Shown here one piece after another: positions 52,840-62,570 of a stretch of DNA of 64,000 nt. Within the stretch, counting starts at the first letter, position 1, and each line of letters opens with the position of its first letter. The DNA is from an uncultured beta proteobacterium (GTDB lineage: Bacteria > Pseudomonadota > Gammaproteobacteria > Burkholderiales > Burkholderiaceae_C), in contig CAIKLM010000122.1 in NCBI GenBank assembly GCA_903828235.1, positions 45,281-109,280 of the forward strand. The letters are read 5' to 3'. The notes beneath the pieces were generated by a model, which saw only the letters and a program-made list of their open reading frames with translations, ran no database searches and was not told the DNA's origin. The position numbers and the translations under genes were made by a program.

Positions 52840-54186
52840 ATGTTCGCCCTGGTCGACGTCAACAACATGTACTGCTCGGTGGAGCGGGTGTTCAACCCTC
52901 GTCTCGATGGGCGGCCGCTGGTCGTGCTGAGCTCCAATGATGGCGCCTGCATCGCCCGGTCCAACGAGGCGAAGGAGCTGGGCGTGCAGATGGCGCAACC
53001 CTGGTTCCAGGTTCGCCACCTGCAGAAGAGCCACGGCCTGGTCGCGCTGTCGGCGAACTTCGAGCTGTATTCCGACATGTCGGCGCGCATGATGGCCATC
53101 GCCTCGCGCTACTCGCCCAATGTGGTGCCTTACTCCATCGACGAAGCCTTCATCGATTTCAGCGGCATCCCGGGTGACCTGACCGCTACATCGAGGCACC
53201 TGCGCGCCACGGTGCTGCAAGAGCTGGGGCTACCCACCTCGGTGGGCTTGGCGCCGACCAAGACCCTGGCCAAGCTGGCGAACCACATCGCCAAGACCTG
53301 CGACCGCAAGCCGGGTCACTACCCGACAGAGCAGTCGCGCCGCCTGGCCCAGGTGTGCAACACCGCCGAGCTGAGTGCTGCCGAACTCGAGACCCTGATG
53401 GCCGCCACCGACGTGGGCGACGTCTGGGGCGTGGGTCGCAAGATCGCGGCGCAGCTGAACGCGGGCGGCGTGCGCAGCGTGCTTGACCTCGTGAGCGCCG
53501 ATGTGGCCACGCTGCGACGCCAGTTCAGCGTGGTCTTCGAGAAAACGGTTCTGGAACTGCGGGGTACACCCTGCATGGGCGTGGAAGAGGCGCCGGCAGC
53601 GAAGCAGCAGATCCTGGTGTCGAGGTCGTTCGGCAAAGCCGTGACACACCTTGACGGCATCGTCGAGGCGGTGAGCGAGTTCGCCTCGCGGGCTTCTGAG
53701 AAGCTACGTCTGCAGGGCTCGGTCGCCGGGGCGATCCAGGTCTTCATCCGCACCAGTCCCTTCCGCGAGAACGAGCGCCAGTACAGCCCCAGCGTGACGG
53801 TGCCAGTACGGCCCACGGCCGACAGCCGCAAGATAGTGAGCGCGGCGTGCGAAGCGGCGCGTTCGATGTTCCGGCCGGGTTTCAACTACGCCAAGGCTGG
53901 TGTGATGTTGGTGGATCTGCAGCAAGCAGAAAGCCTCGGGGACCAAAGCGAGCTCGACCTGTTCGGGAGCGGAGAACCTGAAGCGAGTGAGGGGCCGGAC
54001 CGAAGTGCCCTGATGCAGGCCATGGACACCCTGAACCGCCGGTTCGGCCGCGGGGCAGTTCGTATCGGCAGCACTACAGCGGCGAAGGCCAATGATGCGG
54101 GGGCAACATCATGGGCCGTACGACAAGACCGGAGAACGCCGCGATACACCACGCGCTGGAATGAGATGCCGGTGGTGCGGGGTTAG
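52840..54186 (+). CDS. umuC: Y-family DNA polymerase V subunit UmuC
   Basis: MFALVDVNNMYCSVERVF; YSIDEAFIDFSG; 448 aa. Confidence 0.94.
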   Translation: MFALVDVNNMYCSVERVFNPRLDGRPLVVLSSNDGACIARSNEAKELGVQMAQPWFQVRHLQKSHGLVALSANFELYSDMSARMMAIASRYSPNVVPYSIDEAFIDFSGIPGDLTATSRHLRATVLQELGLPTSVGLAPTKTLAKLANHIAKTCDRKPGHYPTEQSRRLAQVCNTAELSAAELETLMAATDVGDVWGVGRKIAAQLNAGGVRSVLDLVSADVATLRRQFSVVFEKTVLELRGTPCMGVEEAPAAKQQILVSRSFGKAVTHLDGIVEAVSEFASRASEKLRLQGSVAGAIQVFIRTSPFRENERQYSPSVTVPVRPTADSRKIVSAACEAARSMFRPGFNYAKAGVMLVDLQQAESLGDQSELDLFGSGEPEASEGPDRSALMQAMDTLNRRFGRGAVRIGSTTAAKANDAGATSWAVRQDRRTPRYTTRWNEMPVVRG

Positions 54187-54345
54187 GTTCTGCCGACTTC
54201 GACGGACTGCAGCCTTCGGCAAACGACTACGAAAACGAGGGTTCGCAGCAACGAACAGAGCCGCTCTTCGTCGACTGACAGTGATCGCATCGAGATGAAA
54301 GTCGTATCCTTACGGCTTCATCCGCAAATTGATTTAGTCACCGAC

Positions 54346-54735
54346 ATGGCAACCAAGAAAATCGGAGCTTCGCTGCAGGCTATCAACGCACAGATCGCCG
54401 CATTGCAGGCTAAGGCCGACGCGATTCGGAAACAGGAAGTCGGAGAGGTGGTGGCGAAGATCAAGGACGCCATTGCGCATTACGGGCTGACCGCAGCCGA
54501 CCTGGGTTTGTCGGGTTCAGCACCAAAGGCTGCGAATGCGCCCAAGGCCAGCAAACCAGGGCGCAAACCCGGCCGCAAAGCGACTGGTGTCAAGACGGCG
54601 GGTAAGCCCGCGCGCGCTGCGAAGTACACCGATGGTCAAGGCCGTACGTGGGGCGGCATGGGCAAGCGACCCGATTGGTTCAAGGCTGCCTTGGCGGCAG
54701 GCAAGACGCCTGAGGATCTGCTGATCAAGGCATGA
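54346..54735 (+). CDS. H-NS-family nucleoid-associated protein
   Basis: C-terminal YTDGQGRTWGGMGKRPDWFKAALAAGKTPEDLLI; basic linker. Confidence 0.88.
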   Translation: MATKKIGASLQAINAQIAALQAKADAIRKQEVGEVVAKIKDAIAHYGLTAADLGLSGSAPKAANAPKASKPGRKPGRKATGVKTAGKPARAAKYTDGQGRTWGGMGKRPDWFKAALAAGKTPEDLLIKA

Positions 54736-54919
54736 ACTCGCGCCTGGACTTGGTTGCAATGCGAGGCTGGTAGCAGGCGGACCAGTGCAGAGAAGGCTGT
54801 CGGATTTTCTCTCGGCAGGCTTAGGCTCAGTGCTCACCGAAGGCGTTCGTTGCCTATCGCACTCGCCGCGCGTGCTGTTACTGCTCAGACGGGCCTGACT
54901 CGCCGCGCTCCATGTCAGG

Positions 54920-55909
54920 TCAGCCACCGAACTCCACCCACAGCGGATAGTGGTCTGAGACCCGGTATTGCATCTGCGCCCGGCTCATGCCGACATCGCG
55001 GTACAAATGCTCCACGAAGTCGAAGCCACCGGCACTGAGCAGGCTCATGTTGATCAGCTGGGATCGACCCTGCGTGAACCAGGCGATCTGGTCGTAGAAC
55101 TTGTCCAGCATGGGCTGCGCTGGGTCCGCGAATATCGATCGGCGGACAGCGTTCAGCGCTTCAGGCACGGCAAGCCCCGTGGAGGTGAAGGCCTGAAACA
55201 GCGGATCGCCCAGCCGGTCGATGTTGAAGTCGCCCAGCAACATCAGGTTGTGATGCCAGCGATGGGTCTGCTGCGCCCACTCGGCCATCCAGCGGGCAAT
55301 CGCCGTCAGTTCCGGAATCCGGTCACCGGGCTTGTCGCCGTAAAGCACGTGCATGGTCACGAGGATCACGGTAGTGTCGGCCGCCTGGAAGCTGACTGCG
55401 TACGGCGAACGTGCAAACTGCTCGCGCAGGGCGTTGGGTGCGATCTCGGCGAGCCACTGGGGCGGCACCACCAATTCGCCGGCGAGGCCAGAGAGTTCGA
55501 CGCGCGAGGCGTCGAAAACGTAGGCCATGCGCTTGCCCGCCCCTTTGCTGCCGAGGTTGACGTCCGTCATCAGGAAACGCCAGGTGGGGCCCAGCGTCTT
55601 CATCAGCGTACGCAAAGCGCGGAGGTCGCCTACGACTTCCTGCAGTGCCACCACGTCGAAGCGCGAGACGATCTCGGCGACAGCCCACAGCCCACGAAAG
55701 TCCCGCTTGGGGCTGTCTTCAGGGCCGGCCAGCCACTTTTCAGTGAGCGAGCCAAAGTTCTTCAGATTCCAGGTGCCGATCAGCAGGTTGCGCCCGAGCG
55801 GCCGCTTGCGTGGGATGGTGGCGTCCAGGGCAGCCCGCAGAAGGGCCATCTCCTGTCGGATTGCAGGGGGAGCCAGCGGTCCGTCGAACGGCGGGAGGGG
55901 CTCGGACAT
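54920..55909 (-). CDS. Endonuclease/exonuclease/phosphatase-family protein
   Basis: GTWNLKNFG; VALQEVVGD; LLGDFNIDRLGDPLF; VSDHYPLWVEF. Confidence 0.9.
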   Translation of the reverse strand: MSEPLPPFDGPLAPPAIRQEMALLRAALDATIPRKRPLGRNLLIGTWNLKNFGSLTEKWLAGPEDSPKRDFRGLWAVAEIVSRFDVVALQEVVGDLRALRTLMKTLGPTWRFLMTDVNLGSKGAGKRMAYVFDASRVELSGLAGELVVPPQWLAEIAPNALREQFARSPYAVSFQAADTTVILVTMHVLYGDKPGDRIPELTAIARWMAEWAQQTHRWHHNLMLLGDFNIDRLGDPLFQAFTSTGLAVPEALNAVRRSIFADPAQPMLDKFYDQIAWFTQGRSQLINMSLLSAGGFDFVEHLYRDVGMSRAQMQYRVSDHYPLWVEFGG

Positions 55910-55987
55910 GCCTGGATCATTGGCCGGAACCGAGGCTCGGTCAATCCGTGAACTTGATCCTGCCCGGTGGAACAGAGCGCCAGCGGT

Positions 55988-56431
55988 TCACCGACGCCGC
56001 ATCGGCATGCCATCGATCAAGGTGAAGATCTCCGGGAGCGAAACACGGTCGCCGCTCTCTCGCAGCTTGATACCACCGTCTTTGCCGATCAGGAAGACCT
56101 GGGCAGGGCCGTCGCCCACTACACGCAGCGCAACCAGCAAACTGTTGGTTTGGGCCGGCGTCATCGGTACCCCGGCTCGCTGGCCTTTTCCGGCGACGAC
56201 GGTGAACAAGGCCATCTCCCGCTCCTGAAACTCCTGCTGCATCGCTGGATCGCGCAACTGAGACTGAAGATCGCGCAGCATCGGGTGCTCCGGCCCTGGA
56301 ATCACTACGACCAATGGACGGGTCTGCCAGCGCTCAGCGACGAGGGGATTGTTGTCAGCCATGACATGCGTGGTAGCAGCAGTGAACAAAAGGCCGACAG
56401 CCAGGAGTTTCGGGAGGAGTGAAGTTTCCAT
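55988..56431 (-). CDS. DUF4174-like exported protein
   Basis: RPLVVVIPGPEHPMLRDLQSQL...QVFLIGKDGGIKLRESG. Confidence 0.75.
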   Translation of the reverse strand: METSLLPKLLAVGLLFTAATTHVMADNNPLVAERWQTRPLVVVIPGPEHPMLRDLQSQLRDPAMQQEFQEREMALFTVVAGKGQRAGVPMTPAQTNSLLVALRVVGDGPAQVFLIGKDGGIKLRESGDRVSLPEIFTLIDGMPMRRR

Positions 56432-56640
56432 GTGGGAGCCATGTCTTCAGATCGCTCAAGTATGCCGACGTCGAGTCCCTTGTCAGGACGACTACACCGC
56501 GCGATCTGCAACAGGCGCGACCACGGCTCCACTCGCAGTTCGGGCACGGCTAGCCGCTGAAGACTGGGTGCGGTCACTCAGGCTTGGTGCTCGAGCGGCG
56601 GCTTTGGTTACAAGCGGCCGCATTCTGCTAGAGAGAACCG

Positions 56641-56779
56641 ATGACCGCTTCGCGTCCGTGAGACCGGCCAGCCGACCGATGCCGCGGTCATGGCGGTGGC
56701 GAATGACCGCTACCGCCGGCAGCGAACTGGCGCTCCCGACCCACTTCCGACATTCGAGCACCACGAAGACCGGTCACTC
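56641..56779. repeat. Tandem intergenic elements bounded by TGACCG/CGGTCA inverted ends
   Basis: ATGACCG(56641-56647)/CGGTCAT(56685-56691) and GAATGACCG(56701)/CGGTCACTC(56771). Confidence 0.45.
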
Positions 56780-56912
56780 GATGCGCCCGTCGGACGCTTC
56801 GAACTGCGCGCATTCGTAGGTGGCTATGTGTTCCGACGCGGAGGCCGGGCGAAAACCTGGCAGTGTTCGCCCGTTAGCATTGTTCTTCGCGTGGGACACC
56901 CAGGGAGAAAAA

Positions 56913-59495
56913 ATGAGTCGAGTCCACGAAGAGATAAAGGCCTGGCTGCTGATGCAACAGGACTGGCTACAGGAGGCCGCAGACAGGCTCTTGAACCAGG
57001 GCCGGTTGCACGACCACGACATTGCCGCGGTTGCAGAGCTGCTGAAAACTGAGAAGGGCCAGGCGGTCACCAAGCATCGGGCCTACGCCTCGCTCACCAA
57101 GACGCCCGCGATTCCGGGCGAGCTGCGAATGATGAGCGTCTCGGATGTGCAGGGCATCGAGAACCTGTCGCCGAAGGCACCGCTCGATTTTGGGTCGGGC
57201 AACCTAGTGGTCGTCTATGGGCACAACGGCTCTGGCAAGTCCGGCTACACACGGATCCTAAAGAGAGCCAGCGGCAAGCCGCGTGCAGCGCCCTTAAAGG
57301 CGAACGTCTTTGGGGACGCTCCCGCTGCTCGGCAGTGCAAGCTTGAGTTCAAGGACGGGCAGAACTCGATAGCGTCGGTCTGGAAGGCTGACGACCAGGC
57401 GCTGGACGCGCTTCGAGCAATAGACATTTTCGACAGCGAGGAGGCGCAGCACTACCTGACCAAGGAGAGTTCTGCGGTCTACGTGCCTCCGCTCGTTTTT
57501 ATGTTCGAGCAGCTTGCCGCCGGCTGTGACGGCGTCAAGGAAGCTCTCCACACCGAGCAGGCCAAACTGGTAAGCGGTCTGCCTGCCATGCCTGCTGAGT
57601 TCGCAGCCACCGAGCCGGCTCGCCGCTACGCCGCTCTGCGGCCTGACATGACAGCGGCGGAGGTCGACCAGCTCACGGCGTGGATGCAGGAGCACGCCCA
57701 GCAGCTGACCGACCTGACAGAGCGGCTCAGGGTAGCCGACCCTGCAGCCGTGGCCACCCAGCGCAGAGCCAGGAAGGCACAGGTCCTTCAGATTGCCTTG
57801 GCATTGGGGAAGGGAGAGGCTGCCCTGGGCGAGGCTGGAGTCCAGGCCATTCGAGCGCTGCAGAACGCTGCCAAGGAGAAGAGGCGCGTGGCAACGGAGG
57901 CCGGAAAGGTCAACTCGGCGATCCTTGACGGTGTCGGCCAGCCGACTTGGCACGCGATGTGGAGCGCCGCTCGCGAGTACTCGCAGTTGGCGTACCCGGA
58001 AGGGAGATTCCCGGTCACCGACAAGGCGCGCTGCCTCCTTTGCCATCAAGAGTTACAGCCTGATGCTCAGCAGCGGCTCCAGGACTTCGAGGCCTTTGTT
58101 GAAAGCAAGCTAGAAGCAGAGGCGAAAGCTGCCGAAGAGGCACACGGGAAGGCTGTCGCAGCGTTGCCGACTGTGCCCAACGAAGGACAGTTGACGACTC
58201 AGTGTGCGGCGGCTTCCCTCGAAGAACCCGAGTGGCTCGAGAGCCTGAAAGCGTTCTGGCAGGCCGCCCGCCTAGCCAGTGAAGCGTTATTCGCCAGGGA
58301 GGCGAACAGGCCGGCAGTTCCCGCGCCCGCGGTCGCCGACCTCGTCGCTCGTTTGGAGGCCCGTGCGCAGGCACTGGAGGCAGAAGCGGTGCAGTTGGAT
58401 AAGGACGCCAAACTCTTCGACCGCGCCAAGGCTGCCAAACAAAAGTTGGCGCTCGAAGCGCAGCTATGGGTATCGCAACAGAAGGCCGCTGTCGTGACGG
58501 AGGTCGCACGGCGCAAGGCCTGGAACGACTTTGAGACTTGGAAGGGGCTTGCCAATCCAAGGCGAGTCTCCATCAGGGCCAGCGAGGTCGCCGAGAAAGT
58601 CATCACCGAGAGCTACGTCGGCCGCTTCAATGCGGAGCTTGAGGCCCTCGGAGCCAAGCGAGTTCGCGTCGCGATAGTCAAAACCCGCACCGACAGAGGG
58701 CGGGCCCTGCATCAGCTCAAGCTCACCGGGGTGAAGCGAGGGCAAGAGGAGCCGGCCGGGGTCCTCAGCGAAGGTGAGCGCCGCATCATCTCCCTCGCGG
58801 CGTTCCTCGCTGACGTCACGGGCAAGCCCAACATCGCTCCCTTCGTCTTCGACGACCCCATCTCGTCGCTCGACCAAGACTTCGAGTGGACCGTCGCCAA
58901 GAGGCTCGCTGAGCTGGCGAAGACGCGTCAGGTTCTAGTGTTCACGCACCGCCTGTCCCTCTACGGGGCCCTGGAGGACACGGCACGCAAGAACGGTGAT
59001 AAGTGGCGAGAGAGCAATCTGGTTCAACGCTGCATTGAGACATTCCTGGGAGCAGCCGGGCACCCCGTTGCCCAGGCGGTATGGAACTCGAAGACGGATG
59101 CCGCCAACAACAGCTTGCTTGAGCGGTTGAGGGAAGCCAAGCAGGCTGGTGAAGCAAGCGGCAGTCACATCTACAAGGCCCACGCCCAGGGCATCTGCAC
59201 CGACTTCCGCAAGCTCCTCGAGCGCACGGTCGAAGACGACCTACTGAATACCATCGTCAAGCGGCATCGGCGAAGCGTAACGACGGACGGCAAGCTGATA
59301 GCACTATCGGCAATCACCCATGCTGACTGTGCGTGCCTCGACACCTTGATGACCAAATACTCAAGCTATGAGCATAGCCAGTCGACCGAGACTCCGGCGT
59401 TCATTCCTGACGAGCCAGAGCTCAGAGCAGATATCGAGACGCTGAAGCAATGGAGGACTGACTTCCTGGCGCGACGCAAGGCTGCTCTCGGATAA
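56913..59495 (+). CDS. SMC-like AAA ATPase (AAA_13/RloC-PrrC-like) with CxxC hook; candidate defence protein
   Basis: YGHNGSGKSGY Walker A; RCLLCHQEL mid-coil CxxC; LSEGERRIISLAAFLADV signature; FVFDDPISSLD Walker B; RBS GGGAGAAAAA. Confidence 0.85.
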   Translation: MSRVHEEIKAWLLMQQDWLQEAADRLLNQGRLHDHDIAAVAELLKTEKGQAVTKHRAYASLTKTPAIPGELRMMSVSDVQGIENLSPKAPLDFGSGNLVVVYGHNGSGKSGYTRILKRASGKPRAAPLKANVFGDAPAARQCKLEFKDGQNSIASVWKADDQALDALRAIDIFDSEEAQHYLTKESSAVYVPPLVFMFEQLAAGCDGVKEALHTEQAKLVSGLPAMPAEFAATEPARRYAALRPDMTAAEVDQLTAWMQEHAQQLTDLTERLRVADPAAVATQRRARKAQVLQIALALGKGEAALGEAGVQAIRALQNAAKEKRRVATEAGKVNSAILDGVGQPTWHAMWSAAREYSQLAYPEGRFPVTDKARCLLCHQELQPDAQQRLQDFEAFVESKLEAEAKAAEEAHGKAVAALPTVPNEGQLTTQCAAASLEEPEWLESLKAFWQAARLASEALFAREANRPAVPAPAVADLVARLEARAQALEAEAVQLDKDAKLFDRAKAAKQKLALEAQLWVSQQKAAVVTEVARRKAWNDFETWKGLANPRRVSIRASEVAEKVITESYVGRFNAELEALGAKRVRVAIVKTRTDRGRALHQLKLTGVKRGQEEPAGVLSEGERRIISLAAFLADVTGKPNIAPFVFDDPISSLDQDFEWTVAKRLAELAKTRQVLVFTHRLSLYGALEDTARKNGDKWRESNLVQRCIETFLGAAGHPVAQAVWNSKTDAANNSLLERLREAKQAGEASGSHIYKAHAQGICTDFRKLLERTVEDDLLNTIVKRHRRSVTTDGKLIALSAITHADCACLDTLMTKYSSYEHSQSTETPAFIPDEPELRADIETLKQWRTDFLARRKAALG

Positions 59496-59526
59496 GGCAG
59501 GAACCGATACGGTCGCACCGGATTTC

Positions 59527-59575
59527 GTGCCCTCCTTCTCTCGCCACCGACAATGGTGCCAGCGAAGGAGGGCAC
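59527..59575 (+). promoter_or_regulatory. RBS-sequestering hairpin before HEPN-like gene
   Basis: GTGCCCTCCTTC (59527-59538) pairs perfectly with GAAGGAGGGCAC (59564-59575), 3 nt before ATG. Confidence 0.7.
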
Positions 59576-59577
59576 CT

Positions 59578-61806
59578 ATGGCGGGGGATATCGAACTCTG
59601 GTCGCTCCGGAGGTTCCGGGACGTACCGATAAGGTTCGACTGGTTTGGGAATGTCAGGCGGTCGAACCACACCGGAGCACTGCTGTCGTACCTAACGATG
59701 TCATGCTCGTCGGTCAGCGACGGCGGATCGCCAATCCAATTGCCGAGGCCGCCAGGCAAGCAGCTGCCTTCCGTGGACATCCCCGTCAACTGGTTGGGGT
59801 TGGTCCGTCTGGGGGATGTCTGGAAGGCAGCCAGAAGGGTGGGTTCGGAGACCCTCGAACGAGTGACATTCCAAGGTCTGGTAGTTGACGACACGACCAC
59901 CTCCGACGGGCCGTGCGGCAAGTCATCGTTGCACGCTGACGGTGTTCGCAGGCACGACCTGCCGTTTGAACGGTTCAGGCGCCATGCCGACCACACTTTG
60001 GCCTACCTGGCGCGGGTGTCCGTAGCCCCTGGCTTAGTACTCCTCGTCCCCAGCATGGAGATCATCAGGTTCTACTTCGGCAGCAGCGGAGCGCTGCTCG
60101 GGAACATTTTCTCTGGTGCGTTCGCGAAGGACCACTTGTACACGGTCGCGAGCAAGAACGCCGACGGCGTCGCCAACATCACGTTGGCGAAGAACATTCC
60201 TGCCATGGGAGCAGCGACGGTTGCGCGTATTGCGTTCAACCCAGTGGCCAGAAGGCAGTTCCAGAGCATCGTGAACACCGGTGTCCGTGCCGCTGCGAAC
60301 CGTGAGCCGTGGTATCCGAGGGCGCTCTTCCCCTTTCAGGGGGAAACCGACCTCACCGCTGACGGCGTATGGCTGGAGGGTGCACCCGAACGAGTGTTCC
60401 TGGCACTGCGCCTGGTCTCATGCACCCACCCCTTCCCGTTCACCAAGCTGTACTACAAGGTCGACGCCGAAACGATCGCCAAGCTGATAGGCAGGGAGGC
60501 GAAGCCGCCGAAGCAAGGCGAGGACCAGCGGAAGTCAAGCGACGTATCAGTGCGGCAGGCACCTCAGGACACAGCACTGTCGCCTGCTCTGATTTCACGC
60601 AGGGCGGAAGTCGATCCGGACCCTTTCCCAGACCTGCTTGGCAAGCAGGTGTTGCGTCGCAAGGACGACGCACCGTCGCGAGCGCTGAGTCAACCGAAGC
60701 CTTCGGGTGGGGGTGCGGAGGCGAGCAGCGTGGCCACGGGCCCGAACAAAGATGGCGCCAGCCGCCCGGTTGAGGCATCCGAAATGGCCAGTGAGCCAAG
60801 CGCCGAGGTAGAGGAACCAATTGCGCTCCGAAGACTGCGAGATGCATCTGGGTCGACTGCCCCCGGGCTTGTCATCCGGGCATGTGCCCCGCTTCCCACC
60901 ACGCGCTCCTCAACTCGCATTGAACTCACGGCGGACGACGGACTGATCGTCGGGGTTTGGGCGTCGATGTTGACATTCCAGCCAGAGGCTGCTGACGCGA
61001 AGTCACTTCTCGTGTTGGCCGTGGAGGATCGACCCTACGACAACAGCCCGGACGTGGTTGCCTTCGACCTGTGGCAGAAGCCCAAGATCAAGCCCGCCCT
61101 GCTGGCATCGATGGCTCGGGTGTTCGTGACTCACGGCGAAGACCGAGACCACATAGCGAACGAACACAGCCTAATCGGGAGCTGGTCCTCGCAGTGCTTC
61201 GGCAATGGCGGCGAGGCTGGGGTCCTGCAGGAGTTACTTCAGCACGTTGCGTTCGTCGAGTGGGGAACGATCGACGGGCCATCGGCGGCTGACCCGCCTC
61301 CGGTAAAGGTGACGCCAATGCAGGCTTCGGCCACAACGTCCACCGAACGCGCAGCACTGTTCGTCCGGATGTTCGGGCACTTTGAAGAGGCACTGAACCG
61401 AATCAATCGGCGCAAGGAGGTTCGTGCCGACCTAGAAGGAGAGGAGCGCCGGTCAGAACCCGACTGGTGGGCCCTCGCGAAGCATGCTGCCGCCGTTCTG
61501 GCGCAGGATGACGGGGATGACCTCGGTGCTGCAGTCGATTGCCTATGCAGCTGGTTCGATGAAGGCGGTGACCTTGGCTATGGAGGCGCCTTTGCCGGAG
61601 CAATGGTCGGCTCACATCCTATACAGCGGGCATTCATGGCAATGCGACGCCTGAGAAATGCTGTTTCTCACCGTCAGAGGGGTGTTGCCAGCGGCCTCGC
61701 CGATTCAGATGGGGAGGCTGTAGCCGCTGCTCTGCTGCTGCTCCGCAGATACCTAGACCACGACCATAGCTTCCTTGTTGAGTATGAGGAGACGACGGCT
61801 ATCTGA
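59578..61806 (+). CDS. Large uncharacterised protein with C-terminal HEPN-like RNxxxH motif; candidate defence protein
   Basis: 743 codons; AFMAMRRLRNAVSHRQRG near C-terminus; AAGGAGGG RBS. Confidence 0.75.
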   Translation: MAGDIELWSLRRFRDVPIRFDWFGNVRRSNHTGALLSYLTMSCSSVSDGGSPIQLPRPPGKQLPSVDIPVNWLGLVRLGDVWKAARRVGSETLERVTFQGLVVDDTTTSDGPCGKSSLHADGVRRHDLPFERFRRHADHTLAYLARVSVAPGLVLLVPSMEIIRFYFGSSGALLGNIFSGAFAKDHLYTVASKNADGVANITLAKNIPAMGAATVARIAFNPVARRQFQSIVNTGVRAAANREPWYPRALFPFQGETDLTADGVWLEGAPERVFLALRLVSCTHPFPFTKLYYKVDAETIAKLIGREAKPPKQGEDQRKSSDVSVRQAPQDTALSPALISRRAEVDPDPFPDLLGKQVLRRKDDAPSRALSQPKPSGGGAEASSVATGPNKDGASRPVEASEMASEPSAEVEEPIALRRLRDASGSTAPGLVIRACAPLPTTRSSTRIELTADDGLIVGVWASMLTFQPEAADAKSLLVLAVEDRPYDNSPDVVAFDLWQKPKIKPALLASMARVFVTHGEDRDHIANEHSLIGSWSSQCFGNGGEAGVLQELLQHVAFVEWGTIDGPSAADPPPVKVTPMQASATTSTERAALFVRMFGHFEEALNRINRRKEVRADLEGEERRSEPDWWALAKHAAAVLAQDDGDDLGAAVDCLCSWFDEGGDLGYGGAFAGAMVGSHPIQRAFMAMRRLRNAVSHRQRGVASGLADSDGEAVAAALLLLRRYLDHDHSFLVEYEETTAI

Positions 61807-61808
61807 GG

Positions 61809-62171
61809 TCATGGCGACGCCTTCTTCTTGACGGATTTCTTGGCGGGCTTAGCCGGCGATCTGGCAGAACCGCTCTTCGCGGCAGAGTTCCGCGCCGACT
61901 TGTCCAGCGGCTGGTGGAACAGCGTGACGGCCATCGAGCGGACCTTGAAGTCAGTTCCAGAACCTGTGAGCTTGTGGGTCGAATAGAAGGCGAGCTTGTT
62001 CTTGCCGCAATCGGCGCATTGATAGCCGTCCGTGGTCAATTGGATGCGCCAGCCACTCAGCCTGCTGTGGGCATTGGCAGTCTTCACGAGGTAGAAGAGT
62101 AGGCCGCCTTGGTCGTGGGCGTACCTGTTCGCGAGTCGCGGGCGTTCCTTCGCCCCCGGCCTTCTCAGCAC
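61809..62171 (-). CDS. Small basic protein with CxxC motif, convergent with HEPN-like gene
   Basis: IQLTTDGYQCADCGKNKLAFYSTH; Lys-rich tail; start uncertain. Confidence 0.45.
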   Translation of the reverse strand: MLRRPGAKERPRLANRYAHDQGGLLFYLVKTANAHSRLSGWRIQLTTDGYQCADCGKNKLAFYSTHKLTGSGTDFKVRSMAVTLFHQPLDKSARNSAAKSGSARSPAKPAKKSVKKKASP

Positions 62172-62522
62172 TCATGTCGCTCCCTGGTGGTCTTTGTTGA
62201 TTGCTGCGGCGCATGGTAGCCCGCAGAAATAGGCGATCGATTTGGGGTGAGCCCGATTTGGTTGCACCGAAATCAGCCTCAGAGCAGATCGTCAACACAT
62301 GCTCAGGATGTGCCGCCGATTCGAAGCGGTGCCCGGCCTGCGGGCTGGTTGTCGCGAGCGCCGGTAGCGTTGAGCACGCCCAGTTTCGGAGCGTCGCACC
62401 GCCTATATGTGTGCATCAAGGTGCCGTCGGACGAGGGGACGATGGAAACAGGTCTGCGGAAAAATTGTTAGTAGCTGCTACCCCGGAAGGCCACTAAAAA
62501 CCTGCTACCTGCTTAGTCAGGC

Positions 62523-62567
62523 ATTCTCATAAGACTTCATTCTCATTGAAGTTTGTATTGTTCTCAC
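62523..62567. repeat. Three ATTCTCAT-like motifs at island edge
   Basis: ATTCTCAT 62523-62530, ATTCTCAT 62539-62546, GTTCTCAC 62560-62567. Confidence 0.6.
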
Positions 62568-62570
62568 TTA

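Noticed and set aside
59578-61806. Idea that the large protein is a TnsE-like targeting factor
   Set aside because: No recognisable TnsE motif and no tnsABC nearby; the RNAVSH motif and ATPase neighbour fit a defence role better
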